Source of the DNA: Rhodobiaceae bacterium
GTDB lineage: Bacteria > Pseudomonadota > Alphaproteobacteria > Parvibaculales > Parvibaculaceae
Length of the DNA stretch: 64,000 nt
Direction of reading: 5' to 3'
Assembly (NCBI GenBank): GCA_003330885.1
Contig: CP030277.1
Location: forward strand, 2,902,001 to 2,966,000
Part shown: in pieces, positions 30,303 through 39,009 of the stretch
Position numbering within the stretch: the first letter of the stretch is position 1
Layout: each line of letters begins with the position of its first letter
Position numbers and translations under genes: made by a program
Notes under the pieces: model-generated
Seen by the model: only the letters and a program-made list of their open reading frames with translations
The model's database searches: none
What the model was told of the DNA's origin: nothing

Positions 30303-31270
30303 GCTACGTCCCCTTGCGCTTTTTCTGTATCGGGCCGTGTGAGCGACCGGAACACTTCGTCCAGACGCCCGGGCTCTCCATAAAGCGTCCGGACATTCCA
30401 GGATTTTTCACGCGCTAGATTGCCGACCCGGTCAACAAGACTGGTGTCGGCTTCATCCGCACTTGTGGCAAACAAAGTGAAAGAATGATCAGCACCGCGT
30501 GCGTCTTCTTCCATGGATGCCACACCCTCAACTGCAGATAAAGCCTCGCGCGCGGCATCCGCATCGCCCGCATCAAGGGTCAACGTCACCGCATTATGGT
30601 AGCGGGACCGAGCGGTCAGGGCTGCCGGTGTACCATCTGCAACGATCCGGCCTCGATCAATAATGAGAGCGCGGCTACAGATCGCATCAACTTCTTCAAG
30701 GATATGCGTAGAGATGATGATTGCTTTCGTCGGCGCCATCTCTGCGATGAGTTTGCGCACCGCAAATTTCTGGTTGGGGTCAAGACCATCCGTCGGCTCA
30801 TCCATGATGAGCACCGGTGGGTCATGCAGAATGGATTGAGCAAGCCCGACCCTACGACGAAATCCCTTGGAGAGCGTTTCAATAGGCTGTTCCATGACAC
30901 CGGCAATCTCGGTGCGATCAACAGCCCGCGCAATCGCGGCAGTAGCAGCCGAACCTTTGAGGCCCCGTATATCCGCGATGAAACGCAAAAACTGAAGCGG
31001 CGTCATATCTGCATAAGCAGGCGCCCCTTCCGGCAAATAGCCGATCATGCGCTGGGCGGCGAGCGTGTCCGGCCCAACTTCATGGCCACAGACGCTGATA
31101 TGCCCGGCCGTTGGCGCAAGGAACCCCGTCACCATCTTCATGGTCGTGGACTTGCCCGCGCCATTAGGACCTAGAAAGCCCAGAACTTCGCCGCGCGCCA
31201 CAGAAAAGCTGATCCCGTCCACCGCGGTGAACGGACCGAACTTCTTCACAAGCCCATTGATTTCGATCAT
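30299..31270 (-). CDS. ABC transporter ATPase (GldA-like)
   Basis: 323 residues from ATG 31270 (MIEINGLVKKFGPFTAVDGISF). An upstream GTG at 31306 in the same frame is possible; neither has a strong Shine-Dalgarno. Walker A is GPNGAGKST, signature LSKGFRRRVGLAQS, Walker B VLIMDEPTDGLDP, and the H-loop IISTHILEEV. A C-terminal domain of about 100 residues after the ATPase core is usual in ABC-2 exporters. First gene of the four-gene set. Confidence 0.92.
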   Translation of the reverse strand: MIEINGLVKKFGPFTAVDGISFSVARGEVLGFLGPNGAGKSTTMKMVTGFLAPTAGHISVCGHEVGPDTLAAQRMIGYLPEGAPAYADMTPLQFLRFIADIRGLKGSAATAAIARAVDRTEIAGVMEQPIETLSKGFRRRVGLAQSILHDPPVLIMDEPTDGLDPNQKFAVRKLIAEMAPTKAIIISTHILEEVDAICSRALIIDRGRIVADGTPAALTARSRYHNAVTLTLDAGDADAAREALSAVEGVASMEEDARGADHSFTLFATSADEADTSLVDRVGNLAREKSWNVRTLYGEPGRLDEVFRSLTRPDTEKAQGDVA

Positions 31271-31483
31271 CGCTGCCGCAGAACCGCCGCTGGCAGATGA
31301 TTCCACATGGTTTGCAGTGTCGTTTGCCGTAATGGTTTTATCTCCCGATCAGATGGATCTCGCGCCCATCTTGCCCCCCTTTCTTATGCCACTGCGACGG
31401 GCGCGGCGACAAGGGGGCAGCACGTGAACAATCGGTCATTTTCGTAAACAAGCCAGGGGCTTAGAGGGCCACGCAAAGTGGTC

Positions 31484-32302
31484 CTAGCGGACCGGATAGC
31501 GAATTCCCGCCAGGATTTCTGCCTGCCGGGCAGCCACTGCGTCCCGGCTGTCTTCATTGTTAGGCATAACGGCGAAAAACCGTCCATCCCGCAGCGCCTC
31601 GACGCCCCATTGCCCCACCTGATCCGCAGACATGCCAGCCTCACGCCAATGAGCACCCGCTTCTTCTGGCGCATGACGAGGCCCACCAAATTTTTCTGGC
31701 CGGGCCCGGGCTCCATCCCAGATACGCGTGTTTACAAGGCCTGGGCAAAGCACCGTCACGCTGATGCCGTCGGGCGCGAGCTCGGTGCGAAGCCCTTCGG
31801 CAATACCCATCACGGCATATTTGGACGCTGAATAGGACGGCGTGCCCGCATCAGGATGAGTGAGACTTGCCATGGAGGCGGTGATCCCAATCGCGCGGAA
31901 CCCGCTCTGCTCTTTCAAACTGTCAGAGAACGCCCGAACCGTGTCGATGACACCATCCACATTCACCTGATACATCCAGCGCAAATTCTCGCGCCGAGCC
32001 GTGGTGAAACCCTGTCCGATGCCAAGGCCCGCATTTGCCCAAACGATCTGCATCGGCCCGAGCTCTTCAACAGCTTTTGCTGCCATCTCATGAATAGAGC
32101 CTTCATCCGTGACATCGCACGCCAATCCAACGGATCTAACACCCAGGGCGGCGGCTTCTGCAGCGACTTCTTCTGCGGCATCAGCTCGAATGTCAGTGAC
32201 AGCCACATTCGCCCCTGATTTCGCCAGTTGAAGCGCAAGAGCGCGCCCAATGCCGTCGCCCCCACCAGATATCACCGCACTCGTGCCTGCAATGTCCTGC
32301 AT
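31484..32302 (-). CDS. Short-chain dehydrogenase/reductase
   Basis: 272 residues. ATG 32302 (MQDIAGTSAVISGG) has AGGAGAG a few bases upstream and is preferred to ATG 32317. The NAD(P)-binding motif is SGGGDGIGRAL. WANAGLG replaces NNAG. The catalytic Tyr-Lys is YSASK, with the Ser in TASMAS. A C-terminal extension with RPEKFGGPRHAPEEAGAHW differs from compact SDRs. It follows another SDR gene after 32 bp, so they are co-transcribed. Substrate unknown. Confidence 0.88.
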   Translation of the reverse strand: MQDIAGTSAVISGGGDGIGRALALQLAKSGANVAVTDIRADAAEEVAAEAAALGVRSVGLACDVTDEGSIHEMAAKAVEELGPMQIVWANAGLGIGQGFTTARRENLRWMYQVNVDGVIDTVRAFSDSLKEQSGFRAIGITASMASLTHPDAGTPSYSASKYAVMGIAEGLRTELAPDGISVTVLCPGLVNTRIWDGARARPEKFGGPRHAPEEAGAHWREAGMSADQVGQWGVEALRDGRFFAVMPNNEDSRDAVAARQAEILAGIRYPVR

Positions 32303-32334
32303 ACTCTCTCCTGTCATTTGCCAAAAAGTGTGCG

Positions 32335-33057
32335 CTACACCCGCAGCATCAACCCGCCGTCGACATTCAGGCCGTGCCCGGTGACAAAACCGCCATCATC
32401 TGAGGCCAGGAACAAGGCACCCCGCGCAAGATCGACCGGTTCCCCAAGACGTTTCAGAGGCGACTTCTTGGCCCAAACCTCAGCAATCTTTGGGTCCTTG
32501 AAGTTGACCGTCATGCCCGTGCGAATGGCACCGGGAAGTATATAGTTTGCCGTGATGCCATATCGACCAAGCTCAAGCGCCAGATTGCGGGTGAGACCTG
32601 CAACGCCGGCTTTTGCGGCGCTGTAAGCCGCCAACCCATAATCAGTACCGTCGGCCATAACCGACGCCACATTGATGATCCGACCAGCGTCGCTTTCTTT
32701 CAAATGAGGGATCGCCGCTTTTGAGAGCTTGAAGTGGGGCGTGAGATTAACTGCCAGGCACTTGTCCCAGAGCTCGTCGGGAAACTCCTCAACCGGCGCC
32801 CCCGCGCCAATTCCTGCATTGTTCATGAGAATATCAAGCTTCCCATATCGCTCGACGGCCCCACCGATAATGGCAGCTGCAGCGCTCTCAGCGCTTACAT
32901 CTTGATCGAGCGTTTGAATGTTTTCGTGGTCCAGCGAAAACGGCTCTAGATCGACCGCGAGGACCTTCGCCCCTTCGGCAGCGAACAGTTCTGCCGATGC
33001 CCGGCCGATCCCACTGGCTGCTCCCGTGACAATCGCCACTTTGTCTTGAAGACGCAT
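32335..33057 (-). CDS. Short-chain dehydrogenase/reductase (FabG-like)
   Basis: 240-residue classical SDR. TGAASGIG at 12-19 binds the nucleotide. LMNNAGIG, Ser in NVASVMAD and YSAAK are the active-site landmarks. NYILPGAIRTGM follows. GLNVDGG at the C-terminus is typical of 3-oxoacyl reductase-like members. Shine-Dalgarno GGGGGA is about 6 nt before the ATG. It has an unusual 5' region: a repeat (33118) and a structured leader with a terminator (33183-33430). Confidence 0.88.
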   Translation of the reverse strand: MRLQDKVAIVTGAASGIGRASAELFAAEGAKVLAVDLEPFSLDHENIQTLDQDVSAESAAAAIIGGAVERYGKLDILMNNAGIGAGAPVEEFPDELWDKCLAVNLTPHFKLSKAAIPHLKESDAGRIINVASVMADGTDYGLAAYSAAKAGVAGLTRNLALELGRYGITANYILPGAIRTGMTVNFKDPKIAEVWAKKSPLKRLGEPVDLARGALFLASDDGGFVTGHGLNVDGGLMLRV

Positions 33058-33117
33058 GACTTCCCCCTTCTGTTTTCTTGATGTCGTTTGGCGGGAGTGT
33101 AGCAGACAGGGGGAAAA

Positions 33118-33161
33118 GCACTTTCAGCAAAAGTTCCAGTCTTTTGTGCCCTCGAAAGTGC
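33118..33161. repeat. Dispersed palindromic repeat, copy 4
   Basis: Arms GCACTTTC and GAAAGTGC with internal AGCAAAAGT and CTTTTG. Same family as 3310. It lies between the leader terminator and the SDR start. Confidence 0.7.
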
Positions 33162-33182
33162 GCCAGTAAACCGTTTACACAA

Positions 33183-33229
33183 GAAAAAAGGGTGAGCCGC
33201 TTCTGAATATCAGAGGAGGCACCACCCTT
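33183..33229 (-). terminator. Intrinsic terminator inside the SDR leader
   Basis: On the minus strand AAGGGTG (33229-33223) pairs with CACCCTT (33194-33188), with inner GCC/GGC and TCTGA-TAT-TCAGA pairs, and it runs into six T residues. No gene ends here on this strand: the next minus-strand gene upstream has its own terminator at 33926. It therefore stops a transcript that starts in the 33230-33500 gap and would otherwise read into the SDR pair. Confidence 0.65.
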
Positions 33230-33430
33230 CAGTCTGTTGCCTCACATTTTCCCAAAACAAGCAGGGGAATAATCGAGGAGATCTAAGTGGCCCGACCCCG
33301 AATGATCCGGTGGGGCTGGGGGGCTGAAAGAACCGGAGACTTTCGAGACCGGGCCTGTAAGGCAACAATTGAAAGGTAGGAGTCCCATGTGTCCGGTCCG
33401 CGGCTGAAAAAAGGCAAGATTGTGATTTCT
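33230..33430 (-). promoter_or_regulatory. Candidate structured leader RNA of the SDR pair
   Basis: No open frame of merit on either strand. On the minus strand GTTGCCTTAC (33366-33357) can pair with GTGAGGCAAC (33245-33236), 9 of 10 positions. The latter can also pair through GAGGC with GCCTC (33220-33216), which overlaps the terminator's upstream arm. GGCCCG (33355-33350) pairs with CGGGCC (33294-33289), and CCCC/GGGG (33312-33315 / 33296-33299) forms a hairpin between. Together these resemble an attenuator or riboswitch layout. No known riboswitch class was recognised. The pairing is by eye. Transcription could also be from the plus strand as the DUF2794 leader. Confidence 0.4.
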
Positions 33431-33500
33431 GCGCAACACATTCATCAGGAAGCCGCAGAAAACCTTGTTTTGCAGCCCCGTCCGGGCGATCATTTCCCCA

Positions 33501-33884
33501 ATGGATCGATCACCTACAAGCGTGAAACCCGCCAGCCTCGTTATCGTGGGCAATGGCTATCAGGCAGGCCGCGGCGTGCCTCAGACGGAAGTCTCCTGGC
33601 ACCGTCGGGAGCTCGACGTCATCCTCAATCTCTATGGGCGCAAAGTGGCCGCTGGTGAATGGCGGGACTACGCCATTGACGCGCTAAGAGACAAAGCAGT
33701 CTTTTCCGTCTTCAGACGCTCCAGCGAAATCCCACTCTATCGGATTGAGAAGCACCCAAAGCTCACCCGCAAGCAAGGTGCTTATCAAGTGATCGCAGCG
33801 ACCGGCGCCATCCTGAAGCGGGGTCATGACCTCGCTCAGGTGATCCGCGTGCTCGACAAAAAAAAACTCCGCCTGGTCGACTGA
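33501..33884 (+). CDS. DUF2794 protein
   Basis: 127 residues from ATG 33501 (MDRSPTSVKPASLVIVGNGY). The conserved DUF2794 core is WHRRELDVILNLYGRKVAAGEWRDYAIDALRDKAVFSVFRRSSEIPLYRIEKHPKL and KQGAYQVIAATGAILKRGHDLAQVIRVLDKKKLRLVD. The family is nearly confined to Alphaproteobacteria and has no known function. An upstream alternative start at 33465 exists. The Shine-Dalgarno is weak. It is convergent with the Bax-inhibitor gene. Confidence 0.88.
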   Translation: MDRSPTSVKPASLVIVGNGYQAGRGVPQTEVSWHRRELDVILNLYGRKVAAGEWRDYAIDALRDKAVFSVFRRSSEIPLYRIEKHPKLTRKQGAYQVIAATGAILKRGHDLAQVIRVLDKKKLRLVD

Positions 33885-33925
33885 CCATTACACCCTGATC
33901 GGCGAACTACAGCACCAAGTCCACG

Positions 33926-33961
33926 CAAAAGAAAACCCCGGCGCCTGAAAAGGTCCGGGGT
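33926..33961 (-). terminator. Intrinsic terminator of the Bax-inhibitor gene
   Basis: Minus-strand CCCCGG/CCGGGG stem with an inner CCT/AGG, followed by TTTTCTTTT. It ends the transcript of the gene whose stop is at 33986. Confidence 0.75.
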
Positions 33962-33985
33962 CTCCAAATTCGATGTGCCTGAGAA

Positions 33986-34732
33986 CTACTCGGAGCGCAT
34001 GATCCCGAGCAAGTTCAGGATGTGAATGAACATCACAATGAAGCTGCCATAGAGTGCGAAAGCGCCGAAGATGGCTTTCTGGCTGGTTGTGACACCTGTG
34101 TCGCCACCGCTGTAAAGCTCTTTCACCATCTGTGTCTCATAAGCAGTCACCGCTGCGAACAGCAGGACGACAATGGCAGAGATCACAAAGCTGAAGCCGA
34201 TGCTCTGGAAAATGAAAACATTTGCCAGCATTGCAACGATCAATCCGACCGAGGCCATGAAGAAGAAGCGACCAAAGGCGGAAAGGTCACGCTTCGTCGT
34301 GTAACCATAAAGGCTTGTTGCACCGAACATGACGGATGTGATCAGGAAGGCCTGAGCAATCATGCCCGCGCCGTTCGGGATGTTCATGAACGCGTAGATC
34401 ATGGGGGAAATTAGCAAACCCCACATGCCTGCATAGGCCCAGAAACACACATGGGCCATGGTCGTTGACCCGGCGTTTGAGAAAATCAGCTTTGGCGCGA
34501 ACCAGCCAAGGCCCAGCACGCCTGCAAACAGCACCCACTTCATGGGCCCAAGCGCAACCGCTGCCATCAGTTCAGGGTTAGCCCCCATGAACAGGGTAAC
34601 GCCCGCTGTAAAGGCGACGCCAAGCGCCATGTAGTTATAGACACGCAACATGTAAGCGCGCAGACCCGCGTCTAGGTCCGCAGCACGTGTCGCAGTACCG
34701 GCGCCCATACGTTGTTGGTCAAATTCAGCCAT
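33986..34732 (-). CDS. Bax inhibitor-1/YccA family membrane protein
   Basis: 248 residues from ATG 34732 (MAEFDQQRMGAGTATRAADLDAGLRAYMLRVYNYM). An upstream GTG is in frame but less likely. Six or seven hydrophobic helices carry BI-1 landmarks: MLRVYNYMALGVAFTAGVTLF, FMNIPNGAGMIAQAFLITSVMFGATSLYG and YETQMVKELY. The family includes YccA and YbhL, with roles in calcium leak or FtsH control. A ybhL-type RNA element is reported upstream of such genes in some alphaproteobacteria; I cannot confirm it here. Confidence 0.9.
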   Translation of the reverse strand: MAEFDQQRMGAGTATRAADLDAGLRAYMLRVYNYMALGVAFTAGVTLFMGANPELMAAVALGPMKWVLFAGVLGLGWFAPKLIFSNAGSTTMAHVCFWAYAGMWGLLISPMIYAFMNIPNGAGMIAQAFLITSVMFGATSLYGYTTKRDLSAFGRFFFMASVGLIVAMLANVFIFQSIGFSFVISAIVVLLFAAVTAYETQMVKELYSGGDTGVTTSQKAIFGAFALYGSFIVMFIHILNLLGIMRSE

Positions 34733-34870
34733 GGTTCTTATGATCCCTTTGATCGAAAACTCTGACACTGAATATGGGGAGTTTGGGCGCCGATTTCAAG
34801 CAGAACCGGCACCCCACAACGTGACCAAACCTTAACAAAAATAAGGGCTTAATCCCCAATATTGCTCTGG

Positions 34871-37429
34871 TTACTGAGATCTTAAAACAGGGGCTGCCTT
34901 TGCTGACAATGCATTCCAGGTGCCCAACAACCCAAGCCCCACCGTGACAATGGCCGCGCCCGTAATCGTGACGGCGAGCGTCACCGGCAGGAAGGCCCAG
35001 GGGGCCTGCATGACTTGGGTCACAACCAGCCAGGCGGCGATAGAGCCGACCGCCGCCGCAACCGTCGCAGTCCCAACGCCCAAAAGGGCATATTCCCAGA
35101 TATAGGCTTTGAGCACCTTGCCGCGCGTCGCACCCAGAACTTTGAGCACCACAGCGTCATAGACCCGACGCCTGTGCCCGGCCGCCATAGCACCGGCAAG
35201 CACCATGATGCCAGATGCCAGCGTGACGATAGAGGTCGCCCGCACCGCCATGGCAAAATCTTCCAGCAGCTTGTTCACTGCCTCCAGTGCTTCCTTCACC
35301 CGAACAATCGTGATGTTGGGGAACGCCTTCGACACCTCACGCTGCAGGGCAACCTCGCCTGCTTCATCCATGGCAAGCGTCGCCAGGTGAGTGTGGGGCG
35401 CAGCCGCCAGAGCTGATGGTGAGAACACAAAGATGAAGTTGATGCCAACATTGCCCCAGTCAATCTCACGCGTATTGGCAACGGTTGCCGCGAGGTTCCG
35501 GCCAAGCACATTGACCGTGATTTCATCACCAATGCCGACCCCGAACCCTTGAGACATTTCCTCAGTGATCGAGATAAGCGGTGGACCAGCATAGTCCGCG
35601 GCCCACCAGTCGCCCTGAATGAGCTCAGACCCACCAGGCAGATCTTGCGAGTACGTGATACCGCGGTCGCCCTGCAGCATCCACGAAACATCAGGAGCAG
35701 CCACAATGTCCTCAGCGGCGACGCCCTGCACAGAGACGATCCGACCGCGCAGCATAGGCACACGATTAAGAGCCCGAACGCCTTCAGTCCCCGTCACGAT
35801 CTCTTCAAACTTTTCAACCTGATCGGGGCCAATATCTACAAAGAAGAAGGAGGGCGCGCGCTCAGGCAGTTCCCCATTGATCTGGTCGGCAATATTCCCG
35901 TCGATGAGCGAAATCGTCACCAGAAGCGTGAGGCCAAGACCGAGGGAGAGAACCACACTCGCCGTCGCCGAGCCCGGACGATAGAGATTGGACAAGGCTA
36001 GGCGCAGCTCCGGGTTTCGGAACCGTGGCGCACGACGCGCCAACGCCATAAGCCCCACCGCCGTGAGACGCAGCCCCACAAAGCTTGCCACCGCGCCAAC
36101 GATAAACCAGGCGGCAAAATCTGGCCGGTCCGCAAGACCGATCGCAAGCCCCGCCAAAGCGACCAGCGCCACAGCCATCACAATGATATAGGCAGGACGA
36201 GGCCAGGCGCGCGACGGCGCCACAATGTCGCGAAAGAGGCCGGTTGCCGGAATTTCCCGCGCCCGAGCGAGCGGCCAAACAGCAAAGGCAAGGGCGGCCA
36301 GAAGACCATAGGCCCCTGCCAATACGAGCGGCGACATGTAGAGCGCAAAGCGTGCCGGAATGGGCAACATGTCTTCAATGGCCCATTGCACAAGGAACGG
36401 CGTCACACCACCAACGACCAGCCCGATTGCCACCCCAACCAGCGCCAAGACCATGACCTGAATGAGATACACGTTGAAGATAAAGCCGCCCGGTGCCCCG
36501 ATACACTTGAACGTCGCGATCACCTCGCGCTTGGTATCGAGATAGGACGCCACCGCATTGCCGACGCCCACACCGCCAACAACCAGTGCGGTCAATCCAA
36601 CGAGCGTGAGGAACAAGGCCACCCGTTCAACAAAGCGGCGCACACCCGGCGCACTGTCTGAGCGATCCTGAATGCGCCATCCGACATTCGGAAACTGTTC
36701 ATTGACCTCCGCGACCCAGGCGGCCACATCCGCGTTAAGACGCTGGTTTTCGGGCAGCTTCGCCCGGTAGTGATAATTGATGAGCGAACCCAAGCGAATG
36801 AGGCCCGTTGCCTCCATCGCCTCATCAGACAGGAAGAGCCGTGGCCCAAGAGCAAAGCCACCAGCAACACGGTCTGGCTCGCGGTCAATAGCCGCCCGGA
36901 TCTCAACTGAGATATCACCCACATCGAGCGTGTCGCCCACTTCAGCGTTCAATCGGTCCAGAAGTGCCGTCTCAACCGCCGTCCCCCAAACACCCGATTG
37001 CGCCTCAAGTGCAGCGGAAAGATCCATCTCTGGCGTCAGCGTCACACGCCCATAGAGCGGATAAAGATCATCAACACCCTTTAACTCAACGAGGGTGCGC
37101 TCATCGGTACGGGGCGCGGCCGCCATGGCGCGCATTTCGGTGGATTTGGAAATGGTTGCGCTCTGACTGATGAAGGCAAGCTCCTCTGCACCCGCTTCCC
37201 GATGAACAAGCCGGAAATCAACATCACCCCCAAGAATTGTCTGACCTTCTTCCGAAAGACCTTCTACCAGCGCGGAAGAAACAGACCCGACAGCTGCAAT
37301 CGCTGCTACCCCAAGGGTGAGACAGGCAAGGAAAACTCGAAAGCCCTTGAGACCGCCGCGCAGTTCGCGACGTGCAAAAGTGAGAGCAAGAGCGAGTGAT
37401 GGCTTAGAGGAAGATGGCGCTCCACTCAT
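34871..37429 (-). CDS. ABC transporter permease, FtsX-like (YbbP family)
   Basis: 852-residue inner-membrane protein with FtsX/MacB domains. It begins ALTFARRELRGGLKGFRVFLACLTLGVAAIAAVGSVSSAL. Clusters of helices lie in the middle (about 265-450) and C-terminus (about 735-850), with a long periplasmic part between. The C-terminus has VVLKVLGATRGKVLKAYIWEYALLGVGTA, a typical FtsX segment. It overlaps the ATPase gene by 4 bp. The E. coli homologue is next to ybbA and tesA, as here. The substrate (possibly lipid-like) is not known. Confidence 0.92.
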   Translation of the reverse strand: MSGAPSSSKPSLALALTFARRELRGGLKGFRVFLACLTLGVAAIAAVGSVSSALVEGLSEEGQTILGGDVDFRLVHREAGAEELAFISQSATISKSTEMRAMAAAPRTDERTLVELKGVDDLYPLYGRVTLTPEMDLSAALEAQSGVWGTAVETALLDRLNAEVGDTLDVGDISVEIRAAIDREPDRVAGGFALGPRLFLSDEAMEATGLIRLGSLINYHYRAKLPENQRLNADVAAWVAEVNEQFPNVGWRIQDRSDSAPGVRRFVERVALFLTLVGLTALVVGGVGVGNAVASYLDTKREVIATFKCIGAPGGFIFNVYLIQVMVLALVGVAIGLVVGGVTPFLVQWAIEDMLPIPARFALYMSPLVLAGAYGLLAALAFAVWPLARAREIPATGLFRDIVAPSRAWPRPAYIIVMAVALVALAGLAIGLADRPDFAAWFIVGAVASFVGLRLTAVGLMALARRAPRFRNPELRLALSNLYRPGSATASVVLSLGLGLTLLVTISLIDGNIADQINGELPERAPSFFFVDIGPDQVEKFEEIVTGTEGVRALNRVPMLRGRIVSVQGVAAEDIVAAPDVSWMLQGDRGITYSQDLPGGSELIQGDWWAADYAGPPLISITEEMSQGFGVGIGDEITVNVLGRNLAATVANTREIDWGNVGINFIFVFSPSALAAAPHTHLATLAMDEAGEVALQREVSKAFPNITIVRVKEALEAVNKLLEDFAMAVRATSIVTLASGIMVLAGAMAAGHRRRVYDAVVLKVLGATRGKVLKAYIWEYALLGVGTATVAAAVGSIAAWLVVTQVMQAPWAFLPVTLAVTITGAAIVTVGLGLLGTWNALSAKAAPVLRSQ

Positions 37430-38151
37430 TGAGCAGCAGCCGTTTGCTTGGCGCGGCGTCCTGGCTCAATTGAATCAATCAATCCATCTTTCAAACGCAC
37501 CACCCGGTCACAGGCCTCAGCCAGTTCGATGTCATGCGTAATGAGCACAAGCGTCGTACCCCGCTTGTCGTGGAGATCGAACATCAGCTCAATAATCTGG
37601 TCGCCCGTGGTCCCATCGAGATTGCCCGTTGGCTCATCAGCGAGCAGAATTTTGGGGTCGCCGGCAACGGCGCGGGCAAGCGCCACCCGCTGCTGTTCGC
37701 CTCCTGAGAGCTGGCCTGGATAGTGGGTCAGGCGGTGGGACAGACCAACATGGGCCAATTCTTCTTCCGCGCGCTCAAAAGCGTCTGCACGGCCAGCAAG
37801 CTCCATGGGCACAGCAACATTTTCAAGCGCCGTCATTGTCGGCACCAGATGGAAAGACTGGAATACGATCCCCACATGGTCCCGGCGGAAAAGCGCCAGA
37901 GCATCTTCATTCATACCCGCAAAGTTCTGACCCGCAACGGTAACCGTGCCGCTCGTCTGCTTCTCAAGCCCCGCCAATACCATCAAAAGCGTACTTTTGC
38001 CCGAACCAGAGGGCCCGACCAGCCCGACCGCTTCACCTTTCTCAACGGCAAGAGACAGGCCTCGCAAAATGTTCACTTCACCAGCGGTGGAAGGCAGCGT
38101 TAGTTTAAGGTCATCGAGGCGGATAATGGGATCGTTTGGCGTATCTGACAT
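37426..38151 (-). CDS. ABC transporter ATPase, LolD/MacB-like (YbbA family)
   Basis: 241 residues from ATG 38151 (MSDTPNDPIIRLDDLKLTL). The frame opens at 38376 without homology. Walker A GPSGSGKST, signature LSGGEQQRVALARA and Walker B ILLADEPTGNLD are canonical. It powers the FtsX-like permease whose gene overlaps its stop codon. It is divergent from the tesA-like gene with 111 bp between, the classic ybbAP-tesA divergon. Confidence 0.94.
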   Translation of the reverse strand: MSDTPNDPIIRLDDLKLTLPSTAGEVNILRGLSLAVEKGEAVGLVGPSGSGKSTLLMVLAGLEKQTSGTVTVAGQNFAGMNEDALALFRRDHVGIVFQSFHLVPTMTALENVAVPMELAGRADAFERAEEELAHVGLSHRLTHYPGQLSGGEQQRVALARAVAGDPKILLADEPTGNLDGTTGDQIIELMFDLHDKRGTTLVLITHDIELAEACDRVVRLKDGLIDSIEPGRRAKQTAAAQ

Positions 38152-38262
38152 GGAAAGCGCGCAGGCGTCCTTCTTGATTGAGCGCCTCTTTAGGGAGGCA
38201 GAGGCAGGCAATAAACCGATATGGCCTTTTCCTAGGCCCCATACAAGCCTATATGGACTTAT

Positions 38263-38958
38263 ATGAGACGCATACAGACTACGTTCGGCATCAAAACATG
38301 GATCATCGCGGCAGCGATTGGCTTCACTGGTTGGTCTGTGCAAGCAGCAGAAGCACCCATTTCCGAGGCCGGTCAAACCGATCCCTTTGAAATCGTTGCT
38401 TTAGGCGACAGTTTGTCGGCAGGCTACCTTCTCCCCCCAGGCACCGGCTTTCCAGAGCAGCTGGCCCGCGCCCTGAAAGCGAAGGGTCATAACGTCAATG
38501 TGATGAATGCCGGTGTTTCAGGTGACACCAGCACCGGTGGGCTCGCTCGCCTCGACTGGGCAGTCGGGCCTGAGACAGATGCCCTCATCCTAGAATTGGG
38601 ATCAAACGATGCCCTTCGCGGCATTGAGCCAGAAGTGACCCGAGCCAATCTTGACGCCATCCTTCAGCAAATGTCTGAGCGCGGCGTGAAAGTCTTGATC
38701 GCAGGCATGCTGGCACCGCCCAATATGGGCGATGATTATGCAACAGACTTCAACGGCATCTTCGCGGACCTCTCTGAAAAATATGATGCCCCCCTCTATC
38801 CCTTCTTTCTGGATGGGGTCGCCGCTGAGCGGCACCTCAATCTGCCAGATGGCATGCATCCAACCGAAGAAGGTGTTTCAGTCATTGTTGAGCGCATTCT
38901 GCCGCTCGTCGAGCAACTGATCGATGGTCCGAGCGAAGAAACCGCCGCTATCAACTGA
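38263..38958 (+). CDS. Arylesterase/lysophospholipase, TesA-like SGNH hydrolase
   Basis: 231 residues with a signal peptide (RRIQTTFGIKTWIIAAAIGFTGWSVQAAEA). SGNH blocks are complete: GDSLSAGY (nucleophile Ser), NAGVSGDTSTGG, LGSNDAL and DGMHPTEEG (Asp and His). A periplasmic esterase or lysophospholipase acting on acyl esters is expected. Divergent from the ATPase gene of the YbbA-YbbP pair, the conserved partner of TesA. Confidence 0.92.
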   Translation: MRRIQTTFGIKTWIIAAAIGFTGWSVQAAEAPISEAGQTDPFEIVALGDSLSAGYLLPPGTGFPEQLARALKAKGHNVNVMNAGVSGDTSTGGLARLDWAVGPETDALILELGSNDALRGIEPEVTRANLDAILQQMSERGVKVLIAGMLAPPNMGDDYATDFNGIFADLSEKYDAPLYPFFLDGVAAERHLNLPDGMHPTEEGVSVIVERILPLVEQLIDGPSEETAAIN

Positions 38959-39009
38959 CAAATTCAATTCAGCCATCTATAAAACCAGACCGACATTTGG
39001 GGGGATCCA

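Noticed and set aside
33242-33553. Minus-strand 103-codon frame in the SDR leader region
   Set aside because: Composition is not protein-like, no Shine-Dalgarno, and it overlaps the DUF2794 start; a leader RNA fits better.
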